This document shows positions 1 to 8,622 of a stretch of 64,000 nt of DNA, in pieces. A model generated the notes under the pieces. It did not search any database. It saw nothing but the letters and a program-made list of their open reading frames with translations, and had not been told where the DNA came from. Source of the stretch: Candidatus Comchoanobacter bicostacola (GTDB lineage: Bacteria; Pseudomonadota; Gammaproteobacteria; Comchoanobacterales; Comchoanobacteraceae). Every line of letters begins with the position of its first letter. Positions within the stretch are counted from its first letter, which is position 1. A program made the translations under genes and the position numbers. The DNA lies in assembly GCF_024172705.1 (NCBI RefSeq), contig NZ_CP092900.1:248001-312000 (forward strand), written 5' to 3'.

Positions 1-520
1 GTTCTCGCCAGATTTGCAAATCTGATTCAGTCAGTTCTTTCTTGTTTCTGGATTTAATGGTTCCGCCAAACTGATCTTTTGCTTCTAGAAGTGTTTCTAA
101 CATTAAATCGAAGTTTTCTAAGTCTTCTGGTACATGCTTGGTTTCCATAAAAAACGTTAGGCCATTAAAATACTGCTGGGGGACATCTTTTAAATTAAAC
201 GTTCCTGGCGGTGTTAAGGTTGCAATAGAAAATATGGGGCTTGCCTCGTTCCCATAATAGAATACCTTTTGGTCACCATATTGTAATTGATTAGACATGA
301 TGTAGTGAAGTAGCTCATTCCCATGGACTGGGCGGCTAAATGCGATATAAAGAAAAATTATATCTGTCTTTGGTTCAGCTTCGACCAGGTTTTTTTTCTC
401 AGGGCTGGTTTTATTTAAGTCTATAAAATCATTGTTATTTGATTTGGGTCGCTTAGTGAGGAGCAAGATAAGTGAAACCCCTGCAATTGAGCTTAATAAG
501 TAAAAAGGAGAAAAATACAT
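1..520 (-). CDS. zipA: cell division protein ZipA (3' end beyond window)
   Basis: Reading the minus strand from an ATG at 520 gives an open frame that runs off the left edge (173 codons visible). It opens with a membrane anchor (MYFSPFYLLSSIAGVSLILLL) followed by a short charged linker of about 35 residues, then the FtsZ-binding fold of ZipA: PIFSIATLTPPGTFN, the LTFFMET strand, the FDLMLET helix and the GGTIKSRNKKELTE segment align by eye with the E. coli ZipA C-terminal domain. ZipA tethers FtsZ to the inner membrane at the division septum. The linker is far shorter than in enterics, where it is over 100 residues. A good ribosome site (AAGGAG-like) is not seen, but no other start fits the anchor. 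ligA, the usual downstream neighbour, would lie outside the window. Confidence 0.85.
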   Translation of the reverse strand, partial: MYFSPFYLLSSIAGVSLILLLTKRPKSNNNDFIDLNKTSPEKKNLVEAEPKTDIIFLYIAFSRPVHGNELLHYIMSNQLQYGDQKVFYYGNEASPIFSIATLTPPGTFNLKDVPQQYFNGLTFFMETKHVPEDLENFDLMLETLLEAKDQFGGTIKSRNKKELTESDLQIWRE

Positions 521-842
521 AGTTATCGTACTGCCTGTTTAATTAAAATTGAGTAATTTGATAATAACATCATAACAATCTTATCATTCCGTGTAATCAA
601 AAATATGGTAGTGAATACGTAGTGTATTGTCAACTAAATCGCTGTAACATTGTAGCCTGTATGCGCTTGCTAGACTTTGAATAAAATCGCTGTAGCATTG
701 TAGCCTGTATGCGCTTGCTAGACTTTGAATAAAATCGCTGTAGCATTGTAGCCTGTATGCGCTTGCTAGACTTTGAATGAAATAGTTGCTACAATGTCGT
801 AAGTTTATAATTATTAATAGCTAATTTAGGGTGTTATAGGTC
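521..842. other. intergenic region between divergent zipA and acylase gene
   Basis: About 320 bases without a gene separate two divergent genes, so promoters for both should lie here. The left third is very AT-rich; on the minus strand a TTGATT near 600 followed by TTATGAT-like sequence could be the zipA promoter, but the spacing is loose. The right half is filled by a 48-bp triple repeat (636-779), listed separately. No coding potential is seen. Confidence 0.5.
636..779. repeat. 48-bp tandem repeat, three copies
   Basis: Units at 636-683, 684-731 and 732-779 begin AAATCGCTGTA and end CTAGACTTTGAAT plus one or two bases. They are almost identical; the first has AACATTG where the others have AGCATTG, and the last ends in TGA rather than TAA context. 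There are no spacers between units. Immediately after the array, GCTACAATG at about 788 is the reverse complement of CATTGTAGC inside each unit, so the last unit could fold with the flank. It lies 63 bases upstream of the acylase start. Confidence 0.9.
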
Positions 843-3191
843 ATGAAAAAGCGGTTAGTATATTTAGTATCTTTGGTCCTAGCCTCAGTATCTTTGTATT
901 GTTTATATAGCATTTATATAACTCAGCCTATGCTGAAAGGCAGTCTGGTTCAAAACCAGTTGTCAAGCAGTGTCTCAATTAGACGAGACCAAAATGGAAT
1001 TCCGACTATTACAGCGCAGTCAGATCAAGACTTATACTTTGCACAGGGGTATGTTCATGCGCAGGATCGTTTGTATCAAATGTTGCTACTTAAGCACTTA
1101 ATGTCTGGAAGAATGTCTGAATTGTTTGGTGAGCGAACAGTCAAGTTAGATGAGTACATGAGGATATTTAATGTTAAAAATAATGCAAAAAATACATACT
1201 CGTATTTGAGTGCTGAGTCACAAGATGCGCTACAGTCTTATGCTGACGGAGTGAACGCATGTATACGTGACAATCCTCAAACACTAGAAACTAAACTGTT
1301 AAATATAACTATAGATCAGTGGCAGCCTTATGATACAGTTATTATTCAAAAAGCAATTGCATTTGATTTAAGTAGACACTGGCCTAGAATTATCAGAAAC
1401 TCAGTGCTGGCTCATCATAAGGGCGTGGAAGTATTAGATCAGTTTTATCCTAATGAGATGCTGTCTAATCCAAGTATTTCTGATCAAGATTTGAAAAACG
1501 AACGTTTGCCTTATCGAAGCGAGATTATTGAGTATGCTGACGGCCCAGAGTTGCCTGATGAGTTTATAGATGCGATTGAGCCTTATGCAATGCTCAATTA
1601 TGCAGTATTAAAAGGTTTGTCACCAGATGATTCAGCTGCAGCTGGCTCTAATGCATGGGCACTTTCTGCAGACCGGATGGCGAAAGGGAGTGCGATGATG
1701 GCCTCTGACCCACATTTAAATTTATCAATTCCGAATACTTTTTACTTAGTGGGATTGAAGAGTAAAAGTGTTGATGCTTATGGAGCGTCTATTCCAGGAG
1801 CCCCAGGCTTAATTATTGGTAAGAATAAAGATATCAGCTGGGGGTTTACCAATGCTGCATTAGCTCAATCAGATATTTATTATGACAAAAATATTGAGAC
1901 TACTACGATCAGGCATGAAATCATTAAGGTGAAAGATAAGCCAGACGTGAAAATAATCTGTCGAGAGTCTGACTATGGAGCGCTTATCACTCCTGAAGGT
2001 GCGCCATTAGATGTCGCTTTGCGCTGGGTTGCTATGGATCCAATTGATACGACCATTGACGGCATCATGATGTTGAATAGTGCCTCAAGCCTTAAAGAGG
2101 CAAAAGAAGCATTAGAGCGGTTCCATGCACCAGCACAGAATGCAATTGTTACAACCAGTAGTGGAGATATTGGGCTGTATACAAGCGGCAGTGTTCCAGT
2201 GCGTAGCCATTCAGGTCGGATCGCTGTTCCTGCGTTAAAGACATACAACTGGCAACGATATATTCCAAAAAGAGAATTGCCGTATGTTGAAAATCCTAAG
2301 CGTGGTTATGTTGCGAATGCAAACAATCATGTCGTTTCAGATCACTATGGCTATAATTTATCACGCTTGGGGTTTGATGATCTTAGAGCTTCCCGTTTAG
2401 ATGAGTTATTAGGGGATAATCGTAAGCTTACGGTAGGTGACTTCCAGGATATGCAATTAGATAATATAGAGATGGAATGGATTTATTTGCGTTCTGTTCT
2501 CTTGAAGGCTCAACCTGGTAGTGAACAAGCAAAAGAAGCATTGCATGCTTTATCAGATTGGTCTGGGTCGGTCGTTTTATCATCATATGAGGCGACTATT
2601 TACCATGAGTGGATGGATAAGATATCCAGTAAACTCTATGGGCCTATTTTAAAGCAACTGCCAAAATGGGGTAAGCCATTATATAATTCAGCATATATCA
2701 AGCATGCATTAGAGTCCGAGTATTGTTTAGAGGGGGTTCGTTCATCTGACTTGTTAATCAAAACACTTGAGCAGACACTTAGCGAGCTAAGCAAGGAATT
2801 GGGTGAGGATATGACTCAGTGGGAATGGCAGAAAAAACAAAAAACAGTATTCAAGCATACCTTGTTTAAAAAAATCCCGCTTTTGAGATCAATTGCAAAC
2901 CGCAGTGTTAATAGTAATGGTAGCAGTAATAGCTTAAATCGTAATCACTGGAATAGTAAGGATAAGCATGCGAATCAATTTTTCGGTACAAATGGAGCAG
3001 CTGTTAGGATGATTGCTTCACCTAAGCATGGTCATGCTCAGTTTATGATGCCTATGGGTTGCTCGGGTAATCCATTTTCAAGGTATTATGCAAACCTACT
3101 GCCGATGTGGGTAGAGGGAACCTATATTGATTCAAGTGGTACTGCGCGCAGTGACTATGATTTAGACTTAGTTTTAAAGCCTAGCGTTTAG
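843..3191 (+). CDS. penicillin acylase family (Ntn) amidohydrolase
   Basis: This 782-residue protein has an N-terminal membrane anchor or signal (residues 1-26) and the classic penicillin amidase layout: the GIPTITAQSDQDLYFAQG segment near residue 50, a spacer, and the beta-chain start at GSNAWAL, where Ser269 is the expected autocatalytic nucleophile. ASDPHLNL, GAPGLIIGKNKDISWGF and the late RNHWNSKD and GGCSGNP-like regions also fit. Such enzymes are processed in the periplasm and cleave amides; substrates range from penicillins to acyl-homoserine lactones and cannot be told from sequence. The ATG at 843 is preceded by a weak GTTATAGGT. The 3' part (2057 onward) is duplicated downstream at 4483-5188, and a 12-bp repeat AAAAGAAGCATT occurs twice inside this gene (2102 and 2531). 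Confidence 0.88.
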   Translation: MKKRLVYLVSLVLASVSLYCLYSIYITQPMLKGSLVQNQLSSSVSIRRDQNGIPTITAQSDQDLYFAQGYVHAQDRLYQMLLLKHLMSGRMSELFGERTVKLDEYMRIFNVKNNAKNTYSYLSAESQDALQSYADGVNACIRDNPQTLETKLLNITIDQWQPYDTVIIQKAIAFDLSRHWPRIIRNSVLAHHKGVEVLDQFYPNEMLSNPSISDQDLKNERLPYRSEIIEYADGPELPDEFIDAIEPYAMLNYAVLKGLSPDDSAAAGSNAWALSADRMAKGSAMMASDPHLNLSIPNTFYLVGLKSKSVDAYGASIPGAPGLIIGKNKDISWGFTNAALAQSDIYYDKNIETTTIRHEIIKVKDKPDVKIICRESDYGALITPEGAPLDVALRWVAMDPIDTTIDGIMMLNSASSLKEAKEALERFHAPAQNAIVTTSSGDIGLYTSGSVPVRSHSGRIAVPALKTYNWQRYIPKRELPYVENPKRGYVANANNHVVSDHYGYNLSRLGFDDLRASRLDELLGDNRKLTVGDFQDMQLDNIEMEWIYLRSVLLKAQPGSEQAKEALHALSDWSGSVVLSSYEATIYHEWMDKISSKLYGPILKQLPKWGKPLYNSAYIKHALESEYCLEGVRSSDLLIKTLEQTLSELSKELGEDMTQWEWQKKQKTVFKHTLFKKIPLLRSIANRSVNSNGSSNSLNRNHWNSKDKHANQFFGTNGAAVRMIASPKHGHAQFMMPMGCSGNPFSRYYANLLPMWVEGTYIDSSGTARSDYDLDLVLKPSV

Positions 3192-3266
3192 TTTAAGTGA
3201 TTTATTTCTGACAAACTGATTTTTCTCATTAAAAATTAATCAGTCAATAAGTTAGAGGTAAATAAA

Positions 3267-4460
3267 ATGGCTGGAGATAATGAAAGTCCAACTAATGCGT
3301 ACGTAGCTGATGCAAGTAAAAAATTTAGGGAAGAGTTCATAAAAGCGGTAGTACTTGCTGTAGTTTTAGCGGTGTCTGCGCCCTTTCTTACGGGTGCTGG
3401 CTTAATTGCATCTATGGTAGTGCTTGGTTTAGGGGCTTTGTACGGGCTGGCTTCATACAAGCTTAGATCCGATCAGAAAAAGTATAACATTATAAATCCT
3501 GGAATGGCGGATATGGGAAAAGAAGAAAAACCTAGGTTAAAAGATTTAAAAGGTAAAGCAGATCTCAGTAAAAGAGAGGATTTAACATCTGTGCAAAAAT
3601 TAGCAATTTACTATTGTCAAATTTTAGATGTTTTGTCACCAACGTCTCGTCTATCTCAAGAGGGTGAAGACAATGTACTAAACTCTCTGAATAGTCTTGT
3701 ACGTAATCGTAATGTCGCTATCCCTGAACCCCTAAGCCTAAGTGATAGGGAACAGTCTGTCCTTACAAAGATATCGGTTGTGTCAGGTTTAATACTAAAT
3801 TCCAGAGTTGGGGAAAGAAAAATAGAAACACTTGAAGCATTAAAAAATAGTCTTGTGGAGGCTTTGGAAAATACCGAACCTAAACTCACTAGTGATATGA
3901 TTAAAGAGCTTACCAGCCCAGATAATAATTATTACTTAAGATTGGAGCTGCAAAGACAGTTATTCGATAAATTCAATACGATTGTGGCAGGACCTGTCTC
4001 TAAAGGTCAACGTTTTAAGCTTTTTATGAAATGTCTTATCCCTGAAATAGTACTACAAGTATCTACGAAAATTGCCGGACTATTTAAGATAAAATTGAAG
4101 GCATCCGGCCAGAATGCTCAAGAACGGTTTTGGTCAGGGACGGGTGTGGCTAAGGAAAGATTAGATGATAAAAAAGGCCTTATTAGAGAATATCGATCAT
4201 TGGTTAACGAGCTTTCTCCAGGTTCTCAAAAAGACTGTTTGCAGTATGGTCGATTTGCAGAGGCTCTAGCTGATCTCAAGCAAAGATTGATAGATCAAGA
4301 GGTAGACGTAATTCGGCTTGAGCCTAATAAAGTGTCGTATGCAGTGCCATCTGGGAGTATTTCAGGAGCAACTAAATACTCAGGTCAACAAAGTACGAAT
4401 AATCCAAGTGGTGTACCTAGATCTGAACCAGGGTATGGGAGACCAAGTAATGGCATCTAA
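3267..4460 (+). CDS. unknown protein with N-terminal membrane hairpin, paralog 1
   Basis: I do not recognise this 397-residue protein. Residues 25-65 form a long hydrophobic stretch with a glycine break (FLTGAGL, then SMVVLGLGALYGL), consistent with a membrane hairpin; there is no typical signal peptide. The rest is charged and probably helical: a KEEKPRLKDLKGKADLS segment, a variable middle (about 120-215), a conserved block starting DNNYYLRLE, and a Gly/Pro/Ser-rich tail ending GYGRPSNGI. AGAGGT sits nine bases before the ATG. A second copy follows at 5264. Hydrophobic hairpin plus soluble helical region, lack of homologs I know and presence of Dot/Icm genes in the window make a secreted effector possible, but this is only inference. 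Confidence 0.7.
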   Translation: MAGDNESPTNAYVADASKKFREEFIKAVVLAVVLAVSAPFLTGAGLIASMVVLGLGALYGLASYKLRSDQKKYNIINPGMADMGKEEKPRLKDLKGKADLSKREDLTSVQKLAIYYCQILDVLSPTSRLSQEGEDNVLNSLNSLVRNRNVAIPEPLSLSDREQSVLTKISVVSGLILNSRVGERKIETLEALKNSLVEALENTEPKLTSDMIKELTSPDNNYYLRLELQRQLFDKFNTIVAGPVSKGQRFKLFMKCLIPEIVLQVSTKIAGLFKIKLKASGQNAQERFWSGTGVAKERLDDKKGLIREYRSLVNELSPGSQKDCLQYGRFAEALADLKQRLIDQEVDVIRLEPNKVSYAVPSGSISGATKYSGQQSTNNPSGVPRSEPGYGRPSNGI

Positions 4461-4492
4461 ATACCCTTTATAGCTGTCCCCTCGATGGTGTC

Positions 4493-5188
4493 ATGATGTT
4501 AAATAATGCCTCAAACCTTAAAGAGGTAAAAGAAGCATTACATGCTTTATCAGATTGGTCTGGGTCGGTCGTTTTATCATCATATGAGGCGACTATTTAC
4601 CATGAGTGGATGGATAAGATATCCAGTAAACTCTATGGGCCTATTTTAAAGCAACTGCCAAAATGGGGTAAGCCATTATATAATTCAGCATATATCAAGC
4701 ATGCATTAGAGTCCGAGTATTGTTTAGAGGGGGTTCGTTCATCTGACTTGTTAATCAAAACACTTGAGCAGACACTTAGCGAGCTAAGCAAGGAATTGGG
4801 TGAGGATATGACTCAGTGGGAATGGCAGAAAAAACAAAAAACAGTATTCAAGCATACCTTGTTTAAAAAAATCCCGTTTTTGAGATCAATTGCAAACCGC
4901 AGTGTTAATAGTAATGGTAGCAGTAATAGCTTAAATCGTAATCACTGGAATAGTAAGGATAAGCATGCGAATCAATTTTTCGGTACAAATGGAGCAGCTG
5001 TTAGGATGATTGCTTCACCTAAGCATGGTCATGCTCAGTTTATGATGCCTATGGGTTGCTCGGGTAATCCATTTTCAAGGTATTATGCAAACCTACTGCC
5101 GATGTGGGTAGAGGGAACCTATATTGATTCAAGTGGTACTGCGCGCAGTGACTATGATTTAGACTTAGTTTTAAAGCCTAGCGTTTAG
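4493..5188 (+). pseudogene. penicillin acylase fragment (duplicated, internally deleted)
   Basis: An open frame of 231 codons carries only the C-terminal third of the acylase at 843-3191. Its first 16 codons match the region near residue 410 of the full gene and the rest matches from about residue 566 on, the join falling on a 12-bp repeat. It lacks the Ser nucleophile, the anchor and most of both chains, so it cannot be an active acylase. From the join to the stop only one residue differs from the parent (Pro-Leu-Leu became Pro-Phe-Leu). No convincing ribosome site precedes the ATG at 4493. It is best seen as a remnant, kept open by its recent origin or by gene conversion. Confidence 0.85.
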
Positions 5189-5263
5189 TTTAAGTGATTT
5201 ATTTCTGACAAACTGATTTTTCTCATTAAAAATTAATCAGTCAATAAGTTAGAGGTAAATAAA

Positions 5264-6409
5264 ATGGCTGGAGATAATGAAAATCCAACTAATGCGTACG
5301 TAGCTGATGCAAGTAAAAAATTTAGGGAAGAGTTCATAAAAGCGGTAGTGCCTGCTCTAGTTTTAGCGGTGTCTGCGCCCTTTCTTACGGGTGCTGGCTT
5401 AATTTCATCTATGGTAGTACTTGGTTTAGGGGTTTTGTACGGGCTTGGTTCATACAAGCTTAGATCCGATCAGAAAAAGTATAACATTAGCAAATATAAA
5501 ATGGAGGATATGGAAAAAGAAGAAAAACCTAGTTTAAAAGATTTAAAAGGTAAAGCAGATCTCAGTAAAAGAGAGGATTTAACATCTGTGCAAAAATTAG
5601 CAATTTATACTTACCAACAGTTAGAGATTGAGTCATCACCGTTTATGGATGAAAAATCTAAAAAACGTGCACGTGATAATTTGATGGCTCTTAAAGAGGG
5701 ATACCAAACGCAATGTCAAGCTGATCTCGATCAAAATAACATGACTGATCAGCAGCGGGTTCTTTTCTCGACTTGTCAAGCTGCAAGCATTTCTGTGGGG
5801 GAGGTGTCTCATTTGGATTTGGTGAAAAAGTGTAAAGGAAAGCTCCATGATTTATTGGTGGCTGCTAAGCTCCTTCCAGATAATAATTATTATTTAAGAT
5901 TGGAACAGCAAAGACAGTTATTCGATAAATTCAATACGATTGTGGAGGGACCTGTCTCTAAAGGTCAACGGTTTAAGCTTTTCATGAAATGTCTTATCCC
6001 TGAAATAGTACTACAAGTATCTTCAAGCATTGCTAATCTATTTAATAAGACATTGAAGACATCCGAGCAGAATACTCAAGAACGGTTTTGGTCAGGGACG
6101 GGTATGGCTGAGAAGAGTCCAGGTGATAAAAAAGACTTTATTAGAGAATATCGATTATTGATTAATGAGCTTTCTCCAGATTCTCAAAAAGACTGTTTGC
6201 AGTATGGTCGATTTGCAGAGGCTCTAGGTGATCTCAAGCAAAGATTGATAGATCAAGAGGTAGACGTAATACCACTTGAGCCTAGTATGTTAGGACCATT
6301 TCCGCTGTTATCGAATGTTTTACTTGAACAGCAATCAGGGCCAGAAAGTAGGCTAGGTGGTGCACCTGGACCTGAATCAGGGTATAGGGGACCAGGGCAT
6401 GGCCCCTAA
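5264..6409 (+). CDS. unknown protein with N-terminal membrane hairpin, paralog 2
   Basis: This 381-residue protein is the tandem paralog of the one at 3267. The first 75 residues (hydrophobic hairpin at 25-65) and the C-terminal block from DNNYYLRLE to DVIPLEP are closely similar to the first copy, while the middle (about 115-205) is unrelated in sequence: here it contains SSPFMDEKSKKRARD and two cysteines in TCQAASISVGE. The tail is again rich in Gly and Pro and ends YRGPGHGP. The upstream spacer and AGAGGT ribosome site are the same as for the first copy. Function is unknown. The exchange of the middle region between conserved ends suggests recombination or diversifying selection. Confidence 0.7.
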   Translation: MAGDNENPTNAYVADASKKFREEFIKAVVPALVLAVSAPFLTGAGLISSMVVLGLGVLYGLGSYKLRSDQKKYNISKYKMEDMEKEEKPSLKDLKGKADLSKREDLTSVQKLAIYTYQQLEIESSPFMDEKSKKRARDNLMALKEGYQTQCQADLDQNNMTDQQRVLFSTCQAASISVGEVSHLDLVKKCKGKLHDLLVAAKLLPDNNYYLRLEQQRQLFDKFNTIVEGPVSKGQRFKLFMKCLIPEIVLQVSSSIANLFNKTLKTSEQNTQERFWSGTGMAEKSPGDKKDFIREYRLLINELSPDSQKDCLQYGRFAEALGDLKQRLIDQEVDVIPLEPSMLGPFPLLSNVLLEQQSGPESRLGGAPGPESGYRGPGHGP

Positions 6410-6419
6410 ATACCTATTA

Positions 6420-6458
6420 TAGTTGTCCCATTCCATATTAGATAGTAGGGGGCAGCTA
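6420..6458 (+). terminator. hairpin after the duplicated gene pair
   Basis: TAGTTGTCCC (6420-6429) can pair over ten bases, with two G-U pairs, with GGGGCAGCTA (6449-6458). It lies 11 bases after the stop of the preceding gene. No T-run follows, so it is not a standard intrinsic terminator; it could stabilise the mRNA end or be Rho-associated. Confidence 0.35.
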
Positions 6459-6662
6459 TTAATGGATCATTAGAATCACCGGGTAAATGAGTCGTCTCCA
6501 AAGTCTTAATAGCTTTCTTTGTTATATCGCTAGAAGTGATCTATAGGTTTATTTGTCTACCCCTGTCTATGATGTATGCACATAGATTTATCAGCTAGTG
6601 TGAGCACTTTGGTTGATTCAAGGTTTGAATGCATGTAAAGTTCAGTTATTTAGTGAATTTTT

Positions 6663-7292
6663 ATGAAAGAGATAAAAAGTTTTGTTCGACGCAATAGCCG
6701 GTTAACGGATAGTCATAAAAAGCATCTTTCTCAAAGTGATGGTATGCTTTATACTCAGATCCCTTTTACGCTCCTGCAGCAGCAGCGTTTTGTTGGTTTA
6801 GAGATTGGGTTTGGAATGGGGGACTCTTTGCTAGATGTCGCTGCCAAAAATCCAGATCAATTATGGGTTGGTATTGAGGTTTACGAAGTAGGGGTCGCTA
6901 GTGTCATTCGACAAGCAAAGGAAAAGGGGCTTGAGAATATCATTGTGCTTACAGGTGATGTTATGGACTTTTTAGAGAGAGAGCAAGCACATCAGTTATT
7001 TGACCATATTCGTATTTTTTTCCCAGATCCATGGCCTAAAAAGCGGCATCATAAACGCAGACTGGTTCAAGGGAAATCTTTGGATGTGCTAGCATCTATT
7101 ATGAAGCCTTCAGCAGTGCTCCATTTTGCAACGGATCATTTGCCATATGCTGAGGACGTTGAGTTAGTCTTATCTAACAGTCAGTATTTTAAACCTTTAG
7201 CAGTCGTGCCGTTTAGGCCTGAGACTAAATTTGCGAGAAAAGCTAAAGAGGCTGGGGTAGTTATCACTGATATTGCAGTTGAGCGTATATAG
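6663..7292 (+). CDS. trmB: tRNA (guanine-N7)-methyltransferase TrmB
   Basis: The 209-residue protein methylates G46 in the variable loop of tRNAs using S-adenosylmethionine. The SAM-binding motif LEIGFGMG is at residues 46-53 and the TrmB signature FPDPWPKKRHHKRR at 120-133; a late TDHLPYAEDV and the FRPETKFARK segment also match the family. Length is slightly below the usual 220-240. It stands alone between the duplicated unknown genes and convergent genes on the other strand. The ATG at 6663 has no strong ribosome site; the conserved FVRR..R start supports it. Confidence 0.95.
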   Translation: MKEIKSFVRRNSRLTDSHKKHLSQSDGMLYTQIPFTLLQQQRFVGLEIGFGMGDSLLDVAAKNPDQLWVGIEVYEVGVASVIRQAKEKGLENIIVLTGDVMDFLEREQAHQLFDHIRIFFPDPWPKKRHHKRRLVQGKSLDVLASIMKPSAVLHFATDHLPYAEDVELVLSNSQYFKPLAVVPFRPETKFARKAKEAGVVITDIAVERI

Positions 7293-7330
7293 AAGTTAGT
7301 GGGCAGGTATAGATGATATAGGGGGTTGAA

Positions 7331-8128
7331 TCAAGCTAGTATTGTAATCTGGCTAGTGCCCTTGAAGTTAAACCCAGTTGCGATGAGCTTCGCACAAGAT
7401 ACTTTTGGACAAGTAGCCCAGGGTTTGATTTTAGGTGTTGCTTTAATGGAGATTCCATAATAACTACTCATCCAGGATAGGTAGGTATTGATCATTATTG
7501 GTTGGGTGTTGATATTAAAAATCCCACTGTGTTTTTGAGCAACGAGATGATAGATTGCATGACTAGCGTCTTCCATACTGACCCAGTGTATTGGGTTGGG
7601 TCGGCTGCTGAAGTTTAGCTGGTTGGCTGTAAGTTTGTTTTTTGTATTCTCATAAACTGATTCATAAGTGGGTGCTATACGTAAGATTAATGAATTAAGC
7701 TGTGATTGCGCGACTTGGTGCTCAGCTTTTGCTAAGATATTTGCGACCCAATATGGTGTATTTATTGGAGTTTTCTCATCGACGCATGAGATATTGCTTT
7801 GTTTGTAAATATCAGTCGACGACATTAGAATTATTTGTGGCTTGGATCGTTTTTCGCTGATTAAGCTTAATATATGGCTCAAACCGTGGATGTAAGATCG
7901 TCTATAATGACGGACTTTTTTACACCATGGTTTAACCATATATAGAACATGGGTGATAAAAGGGATGTCATTCGGGGTTAGAGTAAAAAGATCCTTATCA
8001 ATGCAATGTGCATTAGGGTGCTCAATGGGTAAATCATTTAGTGTATAGATCTTTGCACCTTTATTGCATAATGTAATGCTAAGATGCTGCGCAAACTGGT
8101 CAAATCCTAAAATAAGTATTCTGTGCAT
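7331..8128 (-). CDS. NAD(P)-dependent epimerase/dehydratase-like protein (YeeZ type)
   Basis: This 265-residue protein begins with a Rossmann strand and a divergent nucleotide loop (ILGFDQFAQHL, glycine-poor compared with GxxGxxG), continues with LIMSSTDIYKQ and later a PIHWVSMEDASHAIYHLVA segment, the pattern of extended short-chain dehydrogenases of the YeeZ kind. The usual YxxxK is replaced by YWVANILAKAE, which keeps a Tyr and a Lys but not exact spacing. Substrate is unknown. It runs in the same direction as the Smr gene upstream with a 52-base gap and could share its promoter. Confidence 0.65.
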   Translation of the reverse strand: MHRILILGFDQFAQHLSITLCNKGAKIYTLNDLPIEHPNAHCIDKDLFTLTPNDIPFITHVLYMVKPWCKKVRHYRRSYIHGLSHILSLISEKRSKPQIILMSSTDIYKQSNISCVDEKTPINTPYWVANILAKAEHQVAQSQLNSLILRIAPTYESVYENTKNKLTANQLNFSSRPNPIHWVSMEDASHAIYHLVAQKHSGIFNINTQPIMINTYLSWMSSYYGISIKATPKIKPWATCPKVSCAKLIATGFNFKGTSQITILA

Positions 8129-8180
8129 CGTGTATTCCCTTACCTAATTTACTATACACTATATTTTTTATATTTAATAT

Positions 8181-8588
8181 TTATCGTTTAGTTTTTTTTA
8201 ACAAGATGTAACTGGCTCCGAGTCCGCCATCTTTAGCAGATGCGGTGCACATACCAATTACTCTTGGGTGTCTGGGGATATGGTCCCAGATAAGATTTTT
8301 AATAATGGGTGCTTGATGTTGAGATCGATGACCCTGCCCGTGAATGACTAAAATACAGCCATTACGGTAATGGTGATCAATCGTACTCAACGTTAAATCA
8401 AGCGCTTCTTCTGAAAGCATGCCTCTTAAATTTAGGGTTTGTGTAACTTTTTTTTGGCCTTTTGAAAGTGCAATTATGGTGCTGTGCGGTGTTCCTGGTG
8501 CTCGATAGTGATCTTGATCTATTTCGGTAGCTATGCTATCAATGTATGGATTTTTTTTCATTTCAGTGAGCTTGAATATTCGGTTCAT
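8181..8588 (-). CDS. Smr-domain protein (probable RNA endonuclease)
   Basis: The C-terminal 85 residues form an Smr domain: the LNLRGMLSEEAL strand-helix with the family LDLHG variant LNLRG, the catalytic-loop motif VIHGQGHRS and the terminal GGLGASYILLKK strand. Proteobacterial Smr proteins such as SmrA and SmrB cleave mRNA, SmrB at collided ribosomes. The N-terminal part is short and polar, fitting stand-alone SmrA/YdaL. I chose the first ATG (8588); a TTG at 8615 would put the start only eight bases from the divergent asd start. The two starts imply overlapping divergent promoters. Confidence 0.8.
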   Translation of the reverse strand: MNRIFKLTEMKKNPYIDSIATEIDQDHYRAPGTPHSTIIALSKGQKKVTQTLNLRGMLSEEALDLTLSTIDHHYRNGCILVIHGQGHRSQHQAPIIKNLIWDHIPRHPRVIGMCTASAKDGGLGASYILLKKTKR

Positions 8589-8622
8589 TATAAGTTGATT
8601 AATTAATGGAATCAAACTCTCT

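Larger units (their letters stand above)
2056..6429 (+). repeat. tandem duplication of acylase 3' end plus downstream gene
   Basis: Two direct copies abut: about 2056-4480 and about 4483-6429. Each holds acylase C-terminal coding sequence, a 75-base spacer and a membrane-hairpin gene, and both end in matching ATACC..TTATAG.TGTCCC. The right copy lacks 429 bases of the acylase, removed exactly between the two 12-bp repeats AAAAGAAGCATT (2102-2113 and 2531-2542), leaving one at 4528-4539. Beyond that point the offset is a constant 1997 bases. Divergence is uneven: seven differences in the 56 bases before the deletion point, about two in the next 700, then strong divergence in the middle of the second gene. 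Confidence 0.9.

Noticed and set aside
636-779. CRISPR array
   Set aside because: Units of 48 bases are contiguous without unique spacers, and there are no cas genes.
4493-5188. Independent functional gene
   Set aside because: It is a chimeric fragment of the upstream acylase lacking nucleophile and anchor, with no ribosome site.
3236-5457. Minus-strand open frames present in both duplicate copies (3236-3460 and 5233-5457)
   Set aside because: They are antisense to the hairpin coding region and repeated only because the DNA is duplicated.
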